Below are positions 1-13,217 of a stretch of DNA of 64,000 bases, in pieces. The notes beneath the pieces are model-generated. The model worked only from the letters and a program-made list of their open reading frames with translations, had not been told where the DNA came from and did no database searches. Location of the stretch: contig OX485809.1 in assembly GCA_950295325.1 (NCBI GenBank), positions 15,874,001-15,938,000 of the forward strand, in the 5' to 3' direction. This DNA is from Polytrichum commune. Taxonomy: Eukaryota; Streptophyta; Polytrichopsida; Polytrichales; Polytrichaceae. Within the stretch, counting starts at the first letter, position 1, and every line of letters starts with the position of its first letter. The position numbers were made by a program, and so were the translations under genes.

Positions 1-599
1 TTCCGGAATGGGCTTTTGACCTTAGACTTTTTTTCAACCTAGTAGTATTGTTGTTGGCACCTTGTTCTAACTTCTTGTTGCTGTAAATTAACTTTCAGAA
101 AAACACATGAATTCATGAACTGACTGATATAACGAAGTATCTCATATTTTCATGTTTTTAAGAATATTCAAGAATCTTTTTGATTCAGGAACCTCTTGTT
201 GTGTAATTGTATTGTGTGTGCAAAGCAGTGTCATATGTCCAAGGTTTAAGCGTTGCGCAAATGTCTTCAATTTTTTGATTTCTGATAGAAGCAGTCTGGA
301 TTTGTGACTTGCGGCAATTATTGGAAAATCAATTGTGACTTACAGTAACTGTCCAAACAAGCAGATCAGGAGTTCCAACTTCCCAGCTGCCCAGTGTCGG
401 CAGCATCTTACCAACAACGGCATCTCTCCAACATCAGCATCATTAAGTCAACCGCAACCACCTGATCTAGTCTAAAAGCTACGGCTTTTTCTCTCATCAA
501 CAGATCACACTGACTTCCACGAATCTCATCAAGACCGCAAAGTTCAACGTCCATCGGGAATATTGATGCTGTTTAGAGCTACCGACAAACCGAGCTGAC

Positions 600-899
600 A
601 AAGTTTGCAACACTCAATCATCCAGTCGGCCGCATGCACTTCATCGATCTTCACCTTGCCGACTATTCACACCTCCAATTACGTCATGTGAGTTGGTGCC
701 CAACTGAGGTGATCCTATATAGCCATATAACTCGAATACTCATGGTGGTCAATTAATTCATTACCTAGTTCTCGGATTGCCAAGTTTGCACTGCCAATTA
801 TTCACCTGATTCGCAACCCTCTGCTTTCTTTCTTAGACTTCATTCTCAATCAGTCTTGACAGATTTGAGAGGTTATATAAGTAGAATAATCGACACGCC
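600..899 (+). promoter_or_regulatory. Putative promoter and 5' leader of LEA_2 gene, copy A
   Basis: This AT-rich stretch lies directly upstream of the start codon at 900. A TATA-like CTATATAG occurs around 713 and another TATATAA-like string around 875, which is too close to the ATG to act as its TATA box. The same elements are present upstream of the second copy. Assignment is by position only and no transcription start is visible. Confidence 0.3.
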
Positions 900-1658
900 A
901 TGGCTTCTGCTAAGTGCCCGAAATTTTGTTGCCGACGTTTGTGTCGCGGTTTGTGTTGCATCATTAGTTTAGGGTTTATTTTCCTGGCGTTATGGGCATT
1001 CAATGCGATCATCGGAGCCATCCATTTCGCGAAATGGTATCCCCGCTTCGACCTTACGGATGTCCACATTCGCAGTTTCAATGTCACAACCAGTGCACAG
1101 GAGCTCAACTTCGACATGGACATCCTCATCACAGGTTGGCACTTCAGCGGCATCCGAGCCATCGAATACCACACCTACGACGTCCAAACCTTCCATTCGG
1201 ACCTGCTTCTCGAAGAGACTGTTATACCGAGGTTTCATCCGCACAACGGAAGCTTGCAGGTGTCTACCACTCAGAGGGCTCAAAGGCTACCCTTGGGGGT
1301 TAGCCTGGGAAGCGGGGTGCAAAAAGACCTGAACACCACGGGGAAGGTGGCCTTGCGGATTGTGATGAGGGGAAAGGCCACCACGCCGCTGTTTTTCCTC
1401 ATGAAAGCCAAGCGAACGCGGACGTGCGAGTTGATTGTGAACCCCTCGGCGCCCTTCGGCTCCCAGATTTTCGACAGACTTTGTTGTCTTGATTTTCCTT
1501 GTCTCAAGGAGGAAACACAATGTTCGACTTGTTCATGCGGTGCGGATGGTACTTGCGCAACTTGTTGCAGCCAGGTGTGCGTGCAGTACTCCACCTCGTG
1601 TTGCAATCCAGACAGACGCAACCCCTTGTCGACACGAAGCGTCTGCGACCAAGGTTGA
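900..1658 (+). CDS. LEA_2 / NDR1-HIN1-like membrane protein, copy A
   Basis: This is a 252-residue single-exon ORF. A short Cys-rich N-terminus (Cys 6, 10, 11, 15, 19, 20) precedes one hydrophobic segment (about residues 20-42). A WYPRFDL motif and a beta-rich LEA_2-like domain (about 48-182) follow. Possible N-glycosylation sites are at Asn 61, 116 and 145, fitting an extracytoplasmic domain. This layout is typical of plant NHL proteins, which are plasma-membrane proteins linked to stress and defence. The odd part is the tail: residues 185-252 hold 13 cysteines, several as CC pairs, which is not usual for NHL proteins. The ATG lies in a CCATGG context and the same start is conserved in the second copy (43028-43780). 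Family assignment rests on overall architecture and the function is inferred. Confidence 0.75.
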   Translation: MASAKCPKFCCRRLCRGLCCIISLGFIFLALWAFNAIIGAIHFAKWYPRFDLTDVHIRSFNVTTSAQELNFDMDILITGWHFSGIRAIEYHTYDVQTFHSDLLLEETVIPRFHPHNGSLQVSTTQRAQRLPLGVSLGSGVQKDLNTTGKVALRIVMRGKATTPLFFLMKAKRTRTCELIVNPSAPFGSQIFDRLCCLDFPCLKEETQCSTCSCGADGTCATCCSQVCVQYSTSCCNPDRRNPLSTRSVCDQG

Positions 1659-2014
1659 TGGTTTTGAAATGCTTGATCCATTTCTGTCGATGATTTCAGG
1701 ACACACATTCTCCAATTGAATTTGCAGAAAAAGGACCAGAAGTCACAAATACATGCACATGTTTGCACGTGGTAACCTGGCTTGGATGGATTGCTAGCTG
1801 AGCAACGCATGCAAATTAGGGCTTCGCATTTGGTGAGGTTTATCAGTGCACAATTAATTATTCTGCAAGTCTAAACATGTGGAACAAAAAAATCATGCAC
1901 AGTCAGGGCCTCCACCGACAGTCTCTCGTAGCGAATTACAAGGTTCAAGGACTGATCATGGGCCTCCACTTGTAATTTGTAAAGTAGTTGCATGGAATCT
2001 TAGAATGAAATTAC

Positions 2015-2779
2015 GCTGTAGGCATCGACCAATTTTCTGGAATGTTGAAGAGCTGGAGGATGGACTCAGACAAGAATATTAATTGGTGTTTTAATGCTTT
2101 GTAAAGTAGTTATTGCGGTTTTACCCTCTTCAAGGTGGCACTCATGTATTTGATCAACGACACTCTGCTCCTTGAAAACTTGTGTACTCTGGAGTGCAGG
2201 TGGAATGCAAATTGGTCAATAGTTGAAGTGAAGTTCGCGGTGTTCCAGTATGGAGGATTGTAATTCTACACTTCGATCCAAGGTCACTTCCACATTGCAA
2301 TTCGCCGAATGTGTTCCCATTGTGTTGAACTTCACTTTTCTGTGCTGCCTGCTTCAAAGTTGTTCACATTACACTACAAGGGAGTTATGAGGGTCCGACT
2401 GTCATCATTATTTTTATTCTTATTTGTGAGGCCGTGGTGCGAAGAACATGTGCAATATTGTGTTGCTTTTGTGCCAATTGGGTTATTATGGGCGGGGGCA
2501 TTCGCAAAGTGCATTCCTGGCACTTGTATTATGCAATTGTCGATCGAAGAAAAGAAACCAAGCATCTGTATTCTCAGTGATCCTATCTGAATGGGAACCC
2601 ATTGGCCAGGGATTCATGCTGTCTATGTACACTCGTCCATTAGGAAGCTGAAAGCCAACAATTTTATAGTGTTGACATTTCTATTCTCTAGATCGTTTGA
2701 CTCCGGAAATGACATCAGGCCCCTAATTAGCGTAGAATATTGGAACGGCAAGGGTGCATAAGTGTCGGTGTAGTCGATG
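2015..2779. other. Unassigned DNA after LEA block A
   Basis: There is no counterpart in unit B and no ORF with recognisable domains. Only short ORFs on both strands are present and I see no gene here. Confidence 0.4.
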
Positions 2780-3277
2780 CACGGGTAGATCACTTAGTGC
2801 ATTTTAAAAATGACGTGCGGCATAATATAGAGAGGATTAAAATCATTTGAAATAAAAATTATAAAGGAATTCCAAATAATGAAGGTGCCATTAAATGTAG
2901 ACAATCCCATTATAAGTAAGTTAGATGGACATAAAACGTGGGCCATTATTTTTTTGTAAAATTAATATAGGGGCTGAAGATAAGGATCCTAAAAGGTATG
3001 TTTAGTATGGTATGTAAATGGGTTTAGGACTCACGGGGATGGATGATAATTGGGATTTCCGTCTGTCCAAAATTACTTAAAAGGAATATAGAGTACAAAA
3101 AATTGCAGTGACTTGGACAATATAAGTAATGGAAGGGTGCAAACAAATGGGCCATTTTTGAAATTTAAGTAATTATAGGGAGGCTTTAATTAAGCCCTTG
3201 AAGGTAAATAGCCCCAAAACAAAAAAAACCCCAGCCGCACGTGGTGCACAAAAATGCCTTAGAGTGATCTACCCGTG
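2780..3277. mobile_element. hAT-like non-autonomous element, 498 bp
   Basis: The ends are inverted repeats: CACGGGTAGATCACT at the left and the complement AGTGATCTACCCGTG at the right. Similarity continues inward through a GACGTGCGGC / GCCGCACGTG subterminal pair. The element is flanked by AGTCGATG and AGTCAATG, an 8-bp target duplication with one mismatch. It contains no coding capacity. The same terminal family occurs at 8453, 8994, 18238 and 57946. The 8-bp duplication points to hAT transposases acting in trans. Confidence 0.8.
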
Positions 3278-6200
3278 AGTCAATGTGCCAAGGTTCCCAA
3301 ACAGAGAGGCGTTGAGGACAAGTCATATGTATGGTGTGAAGGTAATAAGAGCCACACTACAAAGTTTGCGATGTCCACACGTCCAAACTTGTTTATTATC
3401 CACTAAGTATTTTGAGAGTTTGGAATAACGAAGGCGCATTGGTGTTGACACAATCTTTGTTCGAGAGTTTCAAAAGGGCACACTGTCAACGGTGGCATTA
3501 ATTCATATGCAACGGACAAGAAAACATGGCCAAATTTGTACATTATGAAACATGTGGCCCTTCCAAAATTCCAAAACAATCAACTACTGGTGTGGCTTGT
3601 AAAGTGGATAGTGTAGGGATGACTTGGGACGTGACTTCTATGTGCATGGGTGCAACAAGCTAGGATAGCAGAGGCCCAAACAAGCAAAGGACACTCCATT
3701 TCATGTGTATGCACATTCGATTGTAACCTTATGCACACTAACAAGGGCCTAGACACGAATCACGTAAATATGCCCTATTATGATTAGAATTGTTTTATGC
3801 AATTAGTGTGGGCATGTTTAAATACAAAACTAATACCATAAACCATCACCATTGGTTGCCATATTTTGATCTAAAAATGACAAACCAAAAAAAGGATTGT
3901 AAAATCCATAATCTATTTTAGGATTGAATTATTAGAAATACAACATATATACATTATAATGAATCTACAAAAATAGGGATGGATATGCATATACTTGGAT
4001 CAATATGTGTGTTTTCATCTATAATCTAGTTTGTTAAGGGCACGTAATGGGCTTCATCAATCCAAGAATGATCGTCACTTGTAATTCATTATAAATTTGA
4101 AAAATATGTATCATAAGCTCTAGACTCTCTAGCATACAAGGTGTTTATCAAGGGTGTGCAAATGGACGTGACATGGGCCATGGCCGTCACACCATGTCAC
4201 TTTGGGACATGGCACCCGTTGACGTGGTAATCATCTACATTGCATCAATTTTTCGGTCGATGGCTTAGAGCAATCAATTTCTAAAGAAATTTAAAACTTA
4301 AAAAAAAATCTAGATTGTCATATCTTGTTAGATGCAAGATCTTAGTGTCAAAAAAAATTAGAGCTTGTGAACTATTTTCTTTTCCTAGAAGTCAATTGCT
4401 ACACCAATAACAAATGTATAATTCCCAATGAAAAAAATTGGATCATTAGATCTTGTAGCCAACAAGGTCTAACGATCCAAAAATTAGAATTTTTGGAAAA
4501 AAGAAAATTAATCCTTTTGCACTCAATTACCATGTTGACTGCGAAGTAGCAATTGACCAAACCGTTGACCAAGGGGAAGACTACGTCAATAAACGTGGGG
4601 TAAATTATCAAATTTACCTCTATCCAATGTGATGTTTTTTGGTTTGGTGTTACATCACCGTCACATGACGTGAAATCCATGATATTTAATGAGTATTTGA
4701 TGTGATTATCATTGACCTTGTGTAAAGTTTTGTAAGCAATATCATCATTTGATAATCACACATTTTCTTTCCCTCCCTTAATCTTGATAGAAGCATGGGG
4801 GGTGGGAGTCTTCGTTGGAAACCTAAATGATGTGTGTGGGTGGTCTTATGAAATTAAACCCCCAATATGCAAGACTTCTACCAAGGAAAACACTTGTGTG
4901 CATTCTAAGGATAGGCTAGAGAATGGGCTCATGTATCTCTACTAAGCTTTTAAAAATATAATGTGATAAATACTTCCACTAGATACACATGATATAAAGT
5001 ATGAAATAAAGAGGCATTCATTCCAAACACATCAAGTCATTGGGGATGATTACCATATGGCAATAATGAATGAAAATGTAATTTGGATGCAACTAGCACA
5101 TCAATTGTCATACATTTTTCTCTAAACCTTAAGGCCCCTTTTGTACATCTACCTTTACTCCAAATTTCTTAATAGCCATTTCAAATGTACAAACCAAAGA
5201 TAAAACAAATAACTCTCCCTTAATGTATACTATGTAAGTACACTAATGCCTCACTAGTACCCATTTTTGAACTCACATCAATAAACCTTGTGTATTTGTT
5301 GTGTCAATCCCCAAGTTATTGACGATGAAAGCTGAGATGGTTTAGTAAAGGGGTCTACATGAAAAACATACAGGGTTGCAAACATGGTGAAGTGAATCAC
5401 AAAAGTGCTCTGGTATGCTAAAACCGTATTTTGGTCAAAGGCCTAAAAGTAGGTAGTACCAAAGTGTTGTTTAATTGGAAGGTTTTTAGCATGGTCCCCT
5501 CTTTTGTCGTGCTAAGTATTCGAATCTAAAATATTAAGATGAGATTGTCAAAAGTTAGGATTCATAGTAGTGCTCAACAACAAATGGCTACATCTATTTT
5601 TAAGTGTAACTTTCATGACATTAAATATTTTGAACTTGGATGTTTCTTAATATTCCTTAAATCCATTAGAAACATGAGGGCATCATTAAGAAATAGATAA
5701 TCATCACTATATTGTTATATTAATGTATTTTGAGAAAATTTTACACAATTACTTGTTCAATATCACCTATTTGCACACCACTCACACCAACTTCTAGAAT
5801 ATGTATATCTTTTCAATTATTTTTTGTCAACATAAAATGCTTTATAAATCAATAAGTTTCAAACGTGTCTATGATTCCTTTTCACAAAATTCAAAGTTGT
5901 TGTATAATATTGAATCACTTTTATTTAAACCTTTGCAAAGGACCTATCCACTTTATTGTGCTTGCACCTCAATCATAGTCATGGGATTTTGGAAATTTTT
6001 GAATCCAAATCAATAATATTTATTGTGTGGTTCAAAAATGCACTCATAATAATAATAATAATAATAATGTGCAAGTGTGGCCTTCAATTTAATATTCACA
6101 TATACAGAGAATTTTGCAATAAAAACAACAATATACATACATGTAGAGATCACACATACCCTTGACAATGTATGCATATCCGAGAGGTTTGATATGTCAC

Positions 6201-6796
6201 ATATGTATACAATAGAAATAGGGCACAAAAATAAGAGTTAAGGTATTCAAACACACTATATCATAATTTTCTTTCACAAAAGCATTGAACACAATGCCTT
6301 ACATAGGCTCAACATAGCCCTCATTTAAGTTTAAATTTTGTAGGCCTTACATAATAACCCTCATGTTCATACAAACTAAACTCTTAAAATGTATCTTTAG
6401 CTATGTGTACAATGCATAAGACACATTCAAATAATACCCCTTTTGTGCAGCCATGTGGTTACATACAAAAACACATAGTTCAGCCCTCTAGGTTTTTGAT
6501 ACATGAGAGTGAGGACTTGATACCCTTATGACATCTAGCCGTCACATATGCACAATATAATTCGCAAATTGATGCCAACATGTGTGTGAAGTAGGTGTGG
6601 AAGATGTGATAGGTCAACACTTGTAGATAATTAATGGTCAAAAACATATGTGAATGGTTGCAACTAATGTGAGGGAATGGATTTGAAAGGTAAATAAGTG
6701 TGTCCCGACCATTGCTGCCTTTTTCTTTTGCAAACCTTGAGGGGGGGGGGGGGGGCATGACTCTTCATACCATGTACAAACTAACATGGGTGTAGA
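3278..6796. other. AT-rich intergenic DNA
   Basis: No gene, RNA or clear element is recognised. About 4795-4970 resembles parts of 7400-7500 and 45170-45250, so it is probably another decayed copy of that repeat. An ATA trinucleotide run lies near 6049-6067 and a G homopolymer near 6740-6755. Confidence 0.4.
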
Positions 6797-7830
6797 AAAG
6801 GGTATTACTTGAGGCATTAGCACACGTGTTTTTTTGAAACATAAGAGGCGCGTGGCCACCTAGCTAGTTTTTCCATCAAGTAGAGAGAAGATTTCACAAC
6901 TGGGAATCGAACTGCCAACCACTTCATTTGGTTTTGGGTACCTCTCTACTATCATCTGGTAGTTTATGGTCATCTTGGACCATGGCATTAGCACACATAG
7001 TGTACATAAGGGAGAGGTATTGTTTTCCTATAGTTTGTACATTTGAAAAGGGTATGAAGAATTTTGCAATGAAGGTAATTGTACAAAATGGGGCCCTAAG
7101 GTTAGAGAAATTTGTCAAAAGAAATTTGTTGGTTTCATCCAATTTATGTTTTCATCCTTTGTTTTCAAATAGTGTGCATCCCTAATGACTACCATGTTCA
7201 TTCTTGTTAGGGTTTGCAATTGGGTTCTAGGTTTTCACACATTAGGTCAAAGTGGTTATATGATATATGTAATCATATGATGGTGAGTTTAGATGTTACT
7301 TATTGCTTTATCTTCAATTGCATGTGGTTTAGGGTTGCTTATTATGAGTTATATCCTATGGATGAAAATCCTTAACAACTTTCTCATGGGAAAGTGAAAG
7401 TTGACCCGTGGGTGGAGTATTCTTTGAAAACATTAATGATGTGTGTGAGCAACTTTGAAATTGAACTCCCTATATACTAGAGATTTATAAAGGAAAAAAA
7501 AATGTACATTTATTAATGGTAAACTAGAAAATATACTGACATGGGATCCAACCAACTCGTGTAGTGTCCAATAAAGAATGGGTTGAATTTTTTTGGAAAT
7601 CCAAGACTCCATTCAAAATCCAATTTGGTCTCCAAGACTCCACATATGAAACAACATTATTCACATGATATCTTAGAGACCAAAAATGGTATATTTGGAA
7701 AGATTATTGGGTGAAGAGATCACTATATCACTAGATTTCCTCCTTGTATGACATGCATAAATAGGAATCTGAATAATTATGAATTTTGGCACTTCATGTT
7801 TACAAGTACTCGACATCTACATATAGTTAC
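6797..7830. repeat. Unit-A block matching 44528-45600
   Basis: This is collinear with 44528-45600 in unit B over about 1 kb, with many small differences, clearly more than between the two LEA blocks. It contains a broken coding remnant (see 7230-7425). Confidence 0.8.
7230..7425 (+). pseudogene. Fragment of an unknown coding sequence
   Basis: One frame reads KW-YD--NHMMV-LD, then YEL-P-DE after a short gap, and is then stopped. The same pattern (KW-YDL--HLMV-LE, YELHP-DE) occurs in the intact small ORF at 18447-18710, and again frameshifted at 44975-45175. The shared spacing suggests a common ancestral coding sequence. I do not recognise the family. Confidence 0.45.
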
Positions 7831-8452
7831 GAACAAAATTGAGTACACTTTAAGCAAACTCATCTTCAACATACAACCACGAACAATTCACAATTTCTTT
7901 TTCAAATTTGAAAATTGAGTATGATATTTCACAAACTTGTGCACATGTATGTGAACTTTCACATTACATTGATAGTAAGAAAATATGTTGCAAAGTCAAA
8001 TGAGAGACTATATACATATACTCAGTTTTTCCAAGTTGCCTACAAAATCTTTAGTATTTGCTTTAGTAACCCCTACTCCTCAACACAACGTCAATTCTTC
8101 ATGCCATGCTCTCATAAAGCATCATGCAATCATGTTCACCGAGATTGGGATACATTGAACACACACGCTCCCATAATTTTTGGATACCTCTATGGACAAT
8201 TCTTGGCCATAGCCTGGTCGAATTGGGGTATTCTTGAAATATAACGTCTTTCGTCTAGCGATTGGCGGTTAGAGGTCATTCAAAGTGGAAAATGCAAGAA
8301 ATTGCCATTAGGAAATGGCTACAACAGCTAACCAACTCGTCCCCTCCCTCAACTCAATAAGGAGGATGTTGCCAAGGTAGGAAGTAGGTTATTATCATTA
8401 TGCATAATCTCACATAGTCTCAAGCATAGCGTAGTGTTAGCGATAGTCTTAG

Positions 8453-10295
8453 CACGGGGAGGTCACTTAGTGCATTTTAAAAACGACGTGCGGCATAATA
8501 TAGGGAGGATTAAAATCATTTGACATAAAATTTATAAATAATGAAGGGTCCATTAAAAGTACATAAGCCCATTACAAGTAAAATAGATAGGTATAAAATA
8601 TGGGCCATTCCCTTTTAGTAAAAATAATATAGGGGCTGAAAATAAGGATCTTAGGATGTATGTTTAGTAGAATCAATTTCGTACGCATGCCTCACGAGGG
8701 ATGGATGAAAAATTACTCATCATTCACCCAAAAATGGATGAAATTGGAAGCCTAACTCTATACCCGACTTCTCTTGGTGGTTTTTCTCCCCTTCTCTTTT
8801 GAAACTCTTCAACCCGATTGTAGGGCGCCCGTTTGTGCACAACATTTGAGCCTCACTGTTGTGTTTAGGGTTCATGGAGCGGGTGTTGTGTTTGTGAACA
8901 CACACACAATCTTGTTGTGTTTGTAAACACACACTCAATCATGTTGTGTTCCATCCTAAGTCTTCTTTTTGTATTTTCACTTTAAGTTTTTGTCTCGGGG
9001 AGTTCACTGCGATAATATTAGAAAACAACGTGCGGGAAAATATAGGGTAATTTATATTCACAAAAGGAAAAACTTAGAATTTTCTTAGAAGTAATATAGG
9101 TGAGTATGTATGATAAAATTTGTGTCATAAATAATATAGGCTTGATACAAATAATGCATATTTTCAAAATATTTGTAAAAATATACCGTAGGATTTAAGG
9201 ATCCTAGGTTTTTTTTGAAATAGGGTGTCCTTTGTGTTCAGAGGCGGGAAGATTTTGGATGAAGAACTACGTCGATTCAGTTGAAAAAATGGGATGAAAG
9301 ATTGATGAGAGCGGATGACAGATTCATGGGTTTAGGATTAAAGGCATGCATTATTTGTTGATTATATACTAGTGTTCTTAAAAGCTAGGAATTGTTTTGC
9401 AAGATGAACATGACATCTTTCATTTGCTATGAACAGTTTTGCTAGTATTTTTGAATGCTAGAAACAATTTCTCAAGATAAATTAGAGGAGTTTTGGTTGG
9501 TCTTGTGTCTGTCTGCTTCAAGCAAGATGTTGTAGTATTAACTCTATACCCTTCTACATTATTGCATGGACCCTATTTTTGCTTGCTTTGTTGTTGGTGT
9601 TTTAATTGTTTTTTTACACTCAGTACCGTTGTGTTTAATTGTGCGTGTAACTTGATTGAGAAACATGGGCTAATTTTGTTGTTTGAAACTGTTTATGAAC
9701 ACTCTTAATGTAAAACCTTGCAGTGCCTTGGATTTTGGTGACTTAGTACTTTGAATGCTCTTAAACCCTTTGGAGCAAAATCAAAAAATTAGAATGAACA
9801 TACCTAGCTTAAAATTAGAGCTTCATCAAATTTAAAAGTAATTATAGGGTCAATTAAAAAACAAGAAATTATATAATTATATAATAATACGGTACAAAAA
9901 ATTAAGGATGGATAATTAAATACCCCTTGAATAAATACCCTTGTCACGCATGTGTATACATATATACATGTCTAGTGAACTCCCCGAGGTTTTTGTACTT
10001 GGTTTTTGCAATGGTACGTAATTTTTATATTTTTTGTTGCCATGTTTTTCCCATCGCTTTTGCATTGCATACATTCTTAAATTCAGTTTTTTTAATTAAA
10101 AGGAATATAGACTACAAAAAATTTCAATGACATGGGCATTATAAGTAATGGTAGGGTACAAAAAAATAGACCATTTTAGAATATTATGTAATTATAGGGA
10201 GCTTTTAATTCATGCCTTGGAGGTAAATAGCCCCTAAACAAATACCCCTCCGCCGCACGTGGTACACAAAAATCCTACTGAGCGACCTCCCCGTG
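8453..10295. mobile_element. hAT-like element in left LTR-like repeat, itself interrupted
   Basis: The termini are CACGGGGAGGTCACT and AGCGACCTCCCCGTG. The perfect 8-bp target duplication is AGTCTTAG (8445-8452 and 10296-10303). The uninterrupted version of this site survives in the right repeat copy near 13572-13585 (GATAGTCTTAGAAGG), which proves insertion. The element holds no transposase. Removing the nested element at 8994-9988 leaves about 840 bp. Confidence 0.88.
8994..9988. mobile_element. Nested hAT-like element, 995 bp
   Basis: The termini are CTCGGGGAGTTCACTGCG and CTAGTGAACTCCCCGAG, with the perfect 8-bp duplication GTTTTTGT at 8986-8993 and 9989-9996. The ends belong to the same family as its host element. 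The interior is AT-rich without a credible ORF. Confidence 0.88.
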
Positions 10296-10794
10296 AGTCT
10301 TAGAAGGCCAATTACTCAATGATTGAGTGTAGCTGTAGTTGTATCCCAGAGTGTGAGGCTCAGAGGGATTGGCCATAGGCAGAGAGTCGAAGGATTCGAA
10401 CTTAACAATGTTTGTAAAGCTTGAACAACAAAGGTTGAAAGTACTCTTGAAGCAATTGACTTGAAGGCCTCTGAAGAGGAAGCAAATTGTGATATTGTCT
10501 GGTTGTGTATGAAGTTTGAACATGTGAAGTAGAGATTGTCAGCATTGTTGACAAGAAGCAAATAGTCTAATGCAGTGAACGTAAGTTGGAATTGGGCAAG
10601 TAGGCTTGTGTTGAGCCTATGTTGGAATGAATTAAGATTGATTAAGTTAGAATGGACAGAGAGGAATATGAAAGGGCTATTGGCCAAGATACATTCGGTC
10701 GTAGGAAGAGCCTAAAGAGGATGAGTGCATAACTGAGGGTAAATGGTTGTGTTGAGTTGAAAGAAACGTGAGGCAAGAACCTGATAGTGAGCCA

Positions 10795-13217
10795 GAAAAT
10801 GGCGAAGCAATTAGTCCGAGAGGGGATTTGATAGGTGACGTTAGCTTATTGAAAAGAAGACAAGTGATGAGAGGGCTTAATGAGCAATAAGCTTAGACTT
10901 AGGCAATTAGCCGAGAGTAGTGAGTGCAAGGCCATGAACCAAGGAGGAGAGATGAGGGCTATAGTCTCTAGAGAGGGTTGGGAGAACCCTGAGTGATGAG
11001 CAATAGCCGTTATGAGCCCAAAGTCATGTGCCCATATGTGCTTTAGAGTTTAGAAGACATTAGAGTTAGGATTTGAAGCTCCTTATTAATTATTCAAAAC
11101 ATAAAAAGTGTGCAAGCTCTAAGTTGGAGCTGAATCTAGTATTAGAGGGTTAGGGGGTGTTTTAGTGTTTGTGGGAACTTGTAGGATTAGTTGAATTTAG
11201 ATGCTTAAGTGTTGAACCCTTATTGTTTATTAATTAGACGGTGAGCTAGGGTTTTTATTTAAAAAGAGACTTAAAGGTGTCCGTTTTAGGCTTTGAGGAT
11301 GTTCGAATTGGGATCGAGACCGTTCAGAGATCGGGTTTCGCTTGATTTCCGGCTCCAGGGGGGTGCCCTGGATCTCCCGAGGCCTCTCCTCACATTCTCT
11401 CTCTCTCCTGGAAGTGGGAGCTGGTACGAGGCGGTGGATGTGTGCCGAAAGGGGGCGAGGGAGGAACAAGGAGGAGGCGACAGCCCAGGCACCGAGGTCG
11501 CCTCGGATTGTTGATAGAAGGGAGGTTACGAACATTGACAGCAGGGGGTCGGACAATGCCAACTTGAGAGAGCTAGTCCTAAGGAGAGACGGCGAACCAG
11601 GTGAGGAAATCTGGATGCGGATGTCAGTAATGAGCTAAGCGATGAAGGAGGGCTGCCTCCCAGTAAGGACCAGGGCAGGTTCGAAACAATTCGAGGCACC
11701 TTCACATTCCAACCTCGGGCCTCACATGTTGAGGCGCTGATGGTGGAACCCAGTGCCGAGCAGATGCAGAAGAATCACGCGGCATTGGATTGCATTCACA
11801 GATTGGGCGGGGAATCAAGGGTAACGAGCACAGGGCAATGTGGCAGGAGGCAATTCAAAACAGAGAGCAAGATTCCAAGGTTCAGACTACTGGTCCTCAA
11901 AAGAAGGAGATTCACACGATGAATTGGTGGGTTCTAAATCAGATTGGGCTACTGAAGCTGCCAGGGGGAGCCGGAGTTCAGGTGGTGGCTGAGAGGCTCT
12001 TGGTTTCCTACAACGACGAGGTTGAGGTCACTGCCAGCAGCTAGCCAACTCGGTGGATTACAGTAAGGTAGGTTGGGTGGCTGAGGGGGATTTGATGGTA
12101 AGTGAGGAGTTGGGTTTAAAGGCCTGCCTACGGGGGTTGGCCTAACATTGGGAGCGGATCATCACCACATGCTAGGCAGGGAAGGCATCAATCTGGGAGA
12201 CTGTGGCATGGCTAAGCCGAACAAGGGAAGAACCGAATTCAACCAGCAGTGAGCCAAATTAATGGGGGCCGGGAGCCTAACTTGTATTGGTCTAGGAGGT
12301 GGAAATTCAAGTATGGGACTCTAATTAGGAATCTAATTGGGAGGAGGGTAGGTGATTTGTAGGTGGAGGGATCAGCATGGACCACCCATTGTGTGTTAGG
12401 GCGTTGCCTCAAGGCATTTAGGATTTACTTAGACTAGTCGAGTGTTAAATTGTTGTAGGATAAGGACTTGTAAGTGGGGTGGTACTCACTAAGAGGGGGT
12501 GAAGTATTTCTTAATACTCTCACTCAATGCCCGCTTTTAATAAAGAGTTGTGTGTTTTTATTGAGTTTTATCATTGAGATGACTATGGCTCAATGCTAAA
12601 GGGTTAGAGACATTAATTAGTAACATGTCACCTTAGACTTCCACCCGGATTACGACGCTTAAGGGTGCGGGTTTAGGGCTGACAGCCGTTCAAGAGGGCG
12701 ATGCCTTTACAAAGAGAGGAAGACTGAGAGATATTGAGAGGCCATAGCCTAGGCAAGTGCCAATACCCCACTGGCTATTAGCCAAGAGTAGAAAGAGAAT
12801 CTCTGAGAGAAAAATAGATAGGATAATCGTTTGTGCAGGACATAGAAGGACTAGGAGCATGCTATAGGCTGCTGAGATGTTACCTTCCCAAGAAGGAGAG
12901 ATTACCATACTGGAGTAAGACCTTATCATTTATATGTTATCATTAGTTAAAGCAAACTAAAGCCTTAATAAAGGATATAGCCTAGTTGTTGATGTATTGA
13001 TTTTATATTAACAAGTGATGATTGCTTGAGATGAGTCACCAAATGGTTGAAGACAAAGGTGGTGACTTTGGTTATGCGAAGACATGCATGACGATTGTAG
13101 GTTGTTAACGAGAAGTTAATTAAAGAATGTTGCAAGTTATGTTTATGGCATTCTCAAGGTTATGCGGTTACAAAAAGACATTACCCCAGACTTTGTCCTG
13201 ACAAATCGCCATTGACA
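10795..13217. other. Interior of the LTR-like element
   Basis: The middle part (about 11280-12050) is GC-richer than its surroundings and has short ORFs in several frames, none with recognisable retroelement motifs. It may be a decayed gag-like or captured region. No gene is called. Confidence 0.35.

Larger units (their letters stand above)
1..2014. repeat. Duplicated LEA block, copy A
   Basis: This block carries the first LEA_2-type gene with its upstream and downstream DNA. It is repeated in the same orientation at 41455-44136 with very few substitutions by eye. Two upstream differences stand out: bases 163-190 here replace about 550 bp of copy B (41614-42165), and copy B has about 142 extra bases (42839-42980) just before the gene. 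Similarity stops sharply at 2014/44136. The block is cut by the window edge, so its true left end is unknown. Confidence 0.9.

Noticed and set aside
990-1810. Several ORFs on both strands overlapping the LEA_2 gene
   Set aside because: They are shadows of the real frame and recur identically in copy B for the same reason.
11230-11638. Overlapping ORFs on both strands in the GC-richer core of the LTR-like element
   Set aside because: They are mutually overlapping with no retroelement motif, and likely a compositional effect.
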